Positions 59,817 through 64,000 of a DNA stretch of 64,000 nt are shown here, in pieces (position 1 is the first letter of the stretch; each line of letters begins with the position of its first letter). The stretch is from Rhizobiaceae bacterium (GTDB lineage Bacteria > Pseudomonadota > Alphaproteobacteria > Rhizobiales > Rhizobiaceae). Under the pieces are notes generated by a model, which saw nothing but the letters and a program-made list of their open reading frames with translations, did not search any database and was not told the DNA's origin. Location: positions 124,001 through 188,000 of the forward strand of contig JAEPMJ010000003.1 in the NCBI GenBank assembly GCA_017644005.1. Reading direction: 5' to 3'. Both the position numbers and the translations under genes were made by a program.

Positions 59817-60626
59817 ATGGGACAATACAGGGCCCGCCCTGGCGATGGCATCGCGTGGATCACCGGCGCCAGTACCGGAATCGGGCGGCAATTGGCGCTC
59901 GACCTTGCTGCCGAGGGCTACACCGTCGCAGCGACCGCGCGAAGCGCAGACAAGCTCGCCGCGCTTGCGCAGGAAGCGGCGCAAACCGGGCGCAGGATTA
60001 TCGCCTTTCCCTGCGACGTGACGGACGCCGCCAAAATGCGCGAGACGGTCGAGCGCATCGAAAAGGAAGCCGGCCCGGTGGTGCTCGCCGTCTTCAACGC
60101 GGGCGACTATTTTCCCACAAAGCTCGACGGGCTGAGCACCGACAATTTCGTCAAGACTTACGAGGTCAATCTTTTCGGCGTCGTCAACGGCCTTGTACCG
60201 CTGCTGGAACACATGCGCCGCCGCGGCCGCGGCCACATCGCCATGGTGGGTTCGGCCTCGGCCATTTTCGGCCTGCCCGCAGCGGCTGCCTATGGTGCGT
60301 CGAAAGCCGCGCTCAACAGCATGGCCTGGTCGCTGAAATACGATCTCGACCTCGTCAATATCCGCATCCAGGTCGCCAACCCCGGTTTCGTCGACACGCC
60401 GCTGACCAAGGAAAACCGCTTCGCCATGCCGGCCTTGATGACAGTTGAGAATGCCTCGCGGCGTATGATCCAGGGTCTGAAAACCGGTGGCACGGAATTC
60501 ACCTTCCCGCGCCGTTTCACCTGGTTCCTGAAAGCACTGACCTTCCTGCCGGCGTCGTGGACCTACGCAATCCAGCGGCGCTTCACCGGCTGGCACAAAC
60601 GCAAACCGGCGCCGCCTCCCACCTGA
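59817..60626 (+). CDS. Short-chain dehydrogenase/reductase
   Basis: A 269-aa NAD(P)-dependent oxidoreductase of the SDR superfamily. The cofactor motif is 'AWITGASTGIGRQLALDLA', the structural 'VFNAGDYFPT' replaces NNAG with FNAG, and the catalytic set is Ser in 'MVGSASAIFGLPAAAAYGASK' with Tyr-x-x-x-Lys. The substrate is unknown; the basic C-terminus suggests peripheral membrane contact. The ATG at 59817 follows TCAGGAAGGCATTTC. Confidence 0.92.
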   Translation: MGQYRARPGDGIAWITGASTGIGRQLALDLAAEGYTVAATARSADKLAALAQEAAQTGRRIIAFPCDVTDAAKMRETVERIEKEAGPVVLAVFNAGDYFPTKLDGLSTDNFVKTYEVNLFGVVNGLVPLLEHMRRRGRGHIAMVGSASAIFGLPAAAAYGASKAALNSMAWSLKYDLDLVNIRIQVANPGFVDTPLTKENRFAMPALMTVENASRRMIQGLKTGGTEFTFPRRFTWFLKALTFLPASWTYAIQRRFTGWHKRKPAPPPT

Positions 60627-60694
60627 GGCCGCTAGCCCGTTGCGCACGCTTGTGCCCCGCAGTACTTCTGGAAAGCAGCGCTCGGGAGGCAACG

Positions 60695-61666
60695 ATGGGC
60701 AAGAAGATCATCATCAGCGTGGCGGTCATTGCCGGGCTGCTTTGTGCAGCATTCTTCCTCGGGCCGCGCGTTTCCGCCGACACGCATGTGACGTTCCGGG
60801 CCAGCGCAATCGGCGCCGATCCTGACGCCTATCTCGCTGCGCAGGAGGCACGTTTCGGCGACATCCGCGAGGGCCTCGAGAAGGGTATCGTCTGGGCCTA
60901 TCCGGCCTCGAAGGCAAGGACCCCGCTTGCGCTCGTCTATGTGCACGGCTTTTCCGCCTCGCGCGGCGAGGCAGCCCCCCTGACGGAGCGGGTCGCGGGC
61001 GAACTTGGCGCCAACGTTTTTTACACCCGCCTCGCCGGGCACGGCCGTGACGGCGACGCGATGGCGGAGGCTTCGGCCAACGACTGGGTGAACGACTTCG
61101 CCGAGGCGATGGCGATAGGCCGCCGCATCGGTGAAGAGGTCGTCGTGATCTCGGTGTCCACCGGTGGCGGCCTCGCTGCGTGGGGCTCACTGCAGCCCGA
61201 TCTTGCCACTGGCCTCAAGGGCCTGGTGATGATCTCGCCGAATTTTCAGGTGAAGGCCGGCGGCGCGTCGCTTCTCACCGGCCCATGGGGCGCACAGCTG
61301 GCCCATCTCATCATCGGCGCCGAGCGCTCGTGGGAGCCGCAAAACGAGGCGCATGGCCGGCTGTGGACAACGCGCTACCCGACGGCGGCGCTTCTGCCGA
61401 TGGCGGCACTGACGAAACTGGCGCGCGAGGCCGAATACGAGACCGCAAAAACGCCGGCGCTGTTTGTCTTTTCCGACAACGATACCGTGGTCGATCACAC
61501 GGTAACGCGGGCGATCGCTGAACGCTGGGGCGGGCCGCACGAAATGCGCGTGATCGCGGAGAGCGGCGACAGCGAAAACCATGTGATCGTCGGCGATGCG
61601 CTGTCACCCTCGACCACCGGCGAATTCACAGAGTTCATCACCGCCTGGATACGCGCCCTGCCCTGA
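60695..61666 (+). CDS. Alpha/beta hydrolase, membrane-anchored
   Basis: A 323-aa alpha/beta-hydrolase with an N-terminal signal anchor ('KKIIISVAVIAGLLCAAFFLG'). The oxyanion region is 'LALVYVHGFSASRGEAAPL', the likely nucleophile Ser is in 'VVVISVSTGGGLAAWGSL' (the usual first Gly of G-x-S-x-G is Ser here), the acid is in 'FVFSDNDTVVDHTV' and the base is in 'SENHVIVGDAL'. It may be a lipase or esterase-like enzyme. The ATG at 60695 follows GGGAGGCAACG. It lies 68 bp after the SDR gene and probably in the same operon. Confidence 0.88.
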   Translation: MGKKIIISVAVIAGLLCAAFFLGPRVSADTHVTFRASAIGADPDAYLAAQEARFGDIREGLEKGIVWAYPASKARTPLALVYVHGFSASRGEAAPLTERVAGELGANVFYTRLAGHGRDGDAMAEASANDWVNDFAEAMAIGRRIGEEVVVISVSTGGGLAAWGSLQPDLATGLKGLVMISPNFQVKAGGASLLTGPWGAQLAHLIIGAERSWEPQNEAHGRLWTTRYPTAALLPMAALTKLAREAEYETAKTPALFVFSDNDTVVDHTVTRAIAERWGGPHEMRVIAESGDSENHVIVGDALSPSTTGEFTEFITAWIRALP

Positions 61667-61668
61667 CC

Positions 61669-62205
61669 TCAGCCGGCAGCTTCTCGGGCAAGTTTCTGCA
61701 GCGCCAGAACGGTACGCCAGTTGCGCGCCGTGTTCGGAACGCCGATGCGTTTGTCGAAAATGCCTGCCATCTTGGAGCGCCCGAATCCCTGCGGCGTGAG
61801 CAGATATGCGACGTTGCCGGCGACCTCGATGCCTTCGCCGTCGACCGCATAGCTTCGCACAGTGTCCACATCCGCCGGTTCAGGTTTTGACGCCAGCCAG
61901 GCCGCATGAACGGATCTCGGGTCCGAAACCGCGCCGGGAAACGGGTTGTTGGCGATCAAAGCATCCCACTCGGCTTCCGTCGGTGCATAAATCGCCTTTT
62001 CGAACGCGAACTCCCTGGCGCAGATTTCGGCAATCAGCGCGACAACCTTTTCAGGTGAGAGTGAGCTTCGCACCACCGCGTTGCCGCTGTTGATATAGGT
62101 GACGACGTTTTCGAGACCGGCCGCTGACAGCTTCTCGCGAAGCGGCTTGACCGGCAGCTGAGTCGCGCCACCGACGCCCCGGAAAAGCACGACATAGACG
62201 GTCAT
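61669..62205 (-). CDS. DUF1697 family protein
   Basis: A 178-aa protein of the DUF1697 family, function unknown. Characteristic segments are 'YVVLFRGVGGATQLPVKPLREKLSAAGLENVVTYINSGNAVV' and the C-terminal 'TARNWRTVLALQKLA'. It converges on the hydrolase gene with only a 2-bp gap and stands alone. Confidence 0.88.
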   Translation of the reverse strand: MTVYVVLFRGVGGATQLPVKPLREKLSAAGLENVVTYINSGNAVVRSSLSPEKVVALIAEICAREFAFEKAIYAPTEAEWDALIANNPFPGAVSDPRSVHAAWLASKPEPADVDTVRSYAVDGEGIEVAGNVAYLLTPQGFGRSKMAGIFDKRIGVPNTARNWRTVLALQKLAREAAG

Positions 62206-62340
62206 CGCATTTTCTCCTGCTCAGGCGCGACAAGTGTTCGCGCGTCCGCTCTTGCATATTTCGGCACCTGAGGCCACTGTCCGGCCCGCATTGCGGTCGT
62301 GTCCGGCCGCGCAGGGAATCGACACCAGGGCACTTACCCC

Positions 62341-63801
62341 GTGCAATATCTTGCCATCCGCGCCGCGGTTCACGTCGCATCGGTGTTTTCGATCTACCTG
62401 TCCGCCGCGATGCTCGTCCCGGCGGCCGTCGACCTCTATTACGGCAATCCCGACTGGAAGGTGTTCGCCTTTTCGTCGCTGTTCACCGGCGGCCTCGGCC
62501 TTGCGGTCGCGCTGGCCACGCAGGGGCGCGCGCCGGCGCTGTCCACGCGATTCGGTTTTCTCGTCGTCAATCTGTTGTGGCTGACGTCCTGCGCCGTCGC
62601 CGCCGTGCCGTTTCTCGCGGCCTCGATCGAAATGTCGCTCACCGACGCCGTGTTCGAGGCGGTTTCAGGCATGACGACCACCGGCGCGACGGTCATCAAC
62701 GGTCTCGACGACCTGCCGCCCGGCCTGCTTCTGTGGCGCTCGCTGCTGCAATGGTTCGGCGGGCTTGGCGTGATCGCGCTCGGCGTTTTCGTGCTGCCGT
62801 TCCTCAATGTCGGCGGCGTTTCCTATTTCCAGATCGAATCCTCATCGGCGATCGACGACCGGCCCTTTGCCCGCTTTTCGACCTACACAACCAGTCTGCT
62901 GACCATCTACGTCACGCTGACGGTCATTTGCGCGATCTGCTACGCGGCAGCCGGCATGACCGGGTTCGACGCGCTCAACCACGCCCTGACCAGCATTTCC
63001 ACGGCCGGGTTTTCCACCCATGATGCCTCGCTTGGTCACTATGACGACAACTACGCGGTGTTGTGGGTGGGCACGATCTCGATGATAATCGGCGCCCTGC
63101 CCTTCGCGATCCTGATGCTGTTTATCGCGCGCGGCCGGCTGGATGCACTCGCCGATCCGCAAATCAAGGTGTTCGTCGGCTACGTCGTGTCGTTCGTTCT
63201 GGCCGTCACAATCTACCGGCGGCTAACCACCGACGAGACGTTCTTCGACGCTTTCACCCACTCGGCGTTCAACATGACTTCGGTGATAACAACGACCGGC
63301 TACGCGAGCGGAGACTATATGCAGTGGGGTCCGTTTGTAGCCGCGGCGGCCTTCATCGCAACCTTCCTTGGCGGCTGCTCAGGTTCAACCACCGGCGGCA
63401 TCAAAGCCTACCGATTCCTGATCGTTTTCGAACTGCTGGCCAACGGCCTGCGCCGACTGATTTACCCCAACACGGTGCTGACCGTGCGCTATGGCGACCG
63501 CGTTGTGGAAGATGAGGTGCAGCGGGCCGTCGTGCTGTTCGTAGCCTCTTTCCTCGTCATCTGGGGCATAGGCACGCTGATTTTGGCGGCGACCGGCCTC
63601 GACATCGTGACGGCGCTGGCCGGCATGGCCGCGTGCCTGACCAATGTCGGCCCCGGCATTGGCGATATTATCGGGCCTGCCGGTACCTACGCTCCCATCC
63701 CAGATGTCGCCAAATGGGTGCTGTCGCTCGCCATGCTGCTCGGCCGGCTCGAAATCCTCGCCGTGCTGGTGATCTTCTCGCCGGTATTCTGGCAACGCTA
63801 G
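62341..63801 (+). CDS. trkH: Trk potassium uptake system membrane subunit
   Basis: A 486-aa TrkH-type potassium transporter with four pore-loop repeats: 'EAVSGMTTTGATVINGLDD', 'LTSISTAGFSTHDAS', 'NMTSVITTTGYASGDYMQWG' and 'ACLTNVGPGIGDIIGPAGTYA', each with a Gly that lines the selectivity filter. It should work with a peripheral TrkA protein encoded elsewhere. I use the GTG at 62341 (preceded at some distance by AGGG) rather than the track's GTG at 62299, giving a normal length. Confidence 0.92.
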   Translation: MQYLAIRAAVHVASVFSIYLSAAMLVPAAVDLYYGNPDWKVFAFSSLFTGGLGLAVALATQGRAPALSTRFGFLVVNLLWLTSCAVAAVPFLAASIEMSLTDAVFEAVSGMTTTGATVINGLDDLPPGLLLWRSLLQWFGGLGVIALGVFVLPFLNVGGVSYFQIESSSAIDDRPFARFSTYTTSLLTIYVTLTVICAICYAAAGMTGFDALNHALTSISTAGFSTHDASLGHYDDNYAVLWVGTISMIIGALPFAILMLFIARGRLDALADPQIKVFVGYVVSFVLAVTIYRRLTTDETFFDAFTHSAFNMTSVITTTGYASGDYMQWGPFVAAAAFIATFLGGCSGSTTGGIKAYRFLIVFELLANGLRRLIYPNTVLTVRYGDRVVEDEVQRAVVLFVASFLVIWGIGTLILAATGLDIVTALAGMAACLTNVGPGIGDIIGPAGTYAPIPDVAKWVLSLAMLLGRLEILAVLVIFSPVFWQR

Positions 63802-63828
63802 GGCGCGTCTCTGCCGAAGCCAACGGGC

Positions 63829-64000
63829 TCACAAGAACAGGTCCACCTTTTCGAACTTCGTCACGTCGATAATGCCGGCGTCGGAAATCCTCAGTTCGGG
63901 AATGACAACCAGCGCCAGCAGCGAGTGCTGCATATAGGCGTTGTTCAGGCTGCAGCCCATATCCTGCATGGCCCTGGTCAATTCGGCCGCCTTCTGCGCC
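63829..64000 (-). CDS. ade: Adenine deaminase, C-terminal fragment cut by window edge
   Basis: The frame is not in the ORF track because its 5' part lies beyond the window. Fifty-six residues are visible: 'QDMGCSLNNAYMQHSLLALVVIPELRISDAGIIDV' and 'TKFEKVDLFL' before the stop. This matches the C-terminal end of adenine deaminases, which convert adenine to hypoxanthine in purine salvage. The gene converges on trkH. Only the tail is seen, so completeness of the gene is unknown. Confidence 0.8.
   Translation of the reverse strand, partial: AQKAAELTRAMQDMGCSLNNAYMQHSLLALVVIPELRISDAGIIDVTKFEKVDLFL

Overview
The window is 64 kb of GC-rich, gene-dense chromosome. It most likely comes from an alphaproteobacterium of the order Hyphomicrobiales (Rhizobiales), with a Mesorhizobium/Phyllobacteriaceae flavour. 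The pointers are LexA boxes of the alphaproteobacterial form GTTC-N7-GTTC, an ExoR homologue, a PopZ-type protein next to valS, the order nnr-glnB-glnA, an Ndh-2, an Ald/Lrp divergent pair, and a 21-bp-arm palindrome of the kind scattered through rhizobial genomes. Genus-level placement is inference. Almost everything looks like core chromosome. I found no insertion sequence, prophage, CRISPR array or rRNA operon.

Layout. 0-12.5 kb is a DNA topology and repair block: a 43-aa small ORF and gyrA meet tail to tail, then marC and an MFS gene, an accessory stretch (HEPN-like orphan, GyrI-like protein, second MFS exporter, glyoxalase), then ssb and uvrA divergent around an unusually long 796-bp spacer. 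The spacer carries two LexA boxes and a run of stem-loops. 12.5-16.9 kb is accessory: a two-gene XamI/SalI-like restriction-modification system, a region with tiny ORFs and a duplicated leader sequence, and a DUF72 gene ending in a repeat palindrome. 16.9-20.6 kb holds nnr and the nitrogen-control pair glnB-glnA, behind a readable sigma-54 promoter and an NtrC site. 20.6-24 kb holds a conserved hypothetical gene, a two-part sodium:solute symporter (DUF4212 plus SSS permease) and a YggT-like protein.

24-40.3 kb is housekeeping: SPOR-domain protein, argS, dgt, erpA, a purine-type NCS2 permease, xth, a small secreted protein, exoR, valS, popZ, tolC and pcm, followed by tRNA-Cys. 40.5-46.2 kb has a small membrane protein, tRNA-Asn, and a four-gene run phr / FAD oxidoreductase / DUF1365 / cyclopropane-fatty-acid-synthase-like methyltransferase, closed by a terminator. 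That run is a known light or singlet-oxygen stress gene set in other proteobacteria. 46.2-54.7 kb holds a periplasmic nucleotidase (Tat substrate), ndh, an MscS channel, a membrane protein, an Lrp regulator divergent from ald, DUF1203 and an OmpA-like protein. 54.7-59.6 kb has an alaX-sseA-GNAT operon, a Gate-domain membrane protein divergent from a second Lrp regulator, and cysK. 59.8-64 kb has an SDR, an alpha/beta hydrolase, DUF1697, trkH and the C-terminal end of an adenine deaminase cut by the window edge.

The most interesting observations are these: the stem-loop-rich spacer between ssb and uvrA, with separate SOS boxes for each gene; the duplicated leader with abutting mini-ORFs near 15.4-16.0 kb; the XamI-like system placed beside uvrA; the lone HEPN-motif gene at 5.1-5.8 kb; and the photolyase/lipid-modification cluster. 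I do not see a clearly unprecedented multi-gene system. Start codons were re-chosen from ribosome-binding sites wherever the ORF track had extended them through TTG, GTG or upstream ATG codons.
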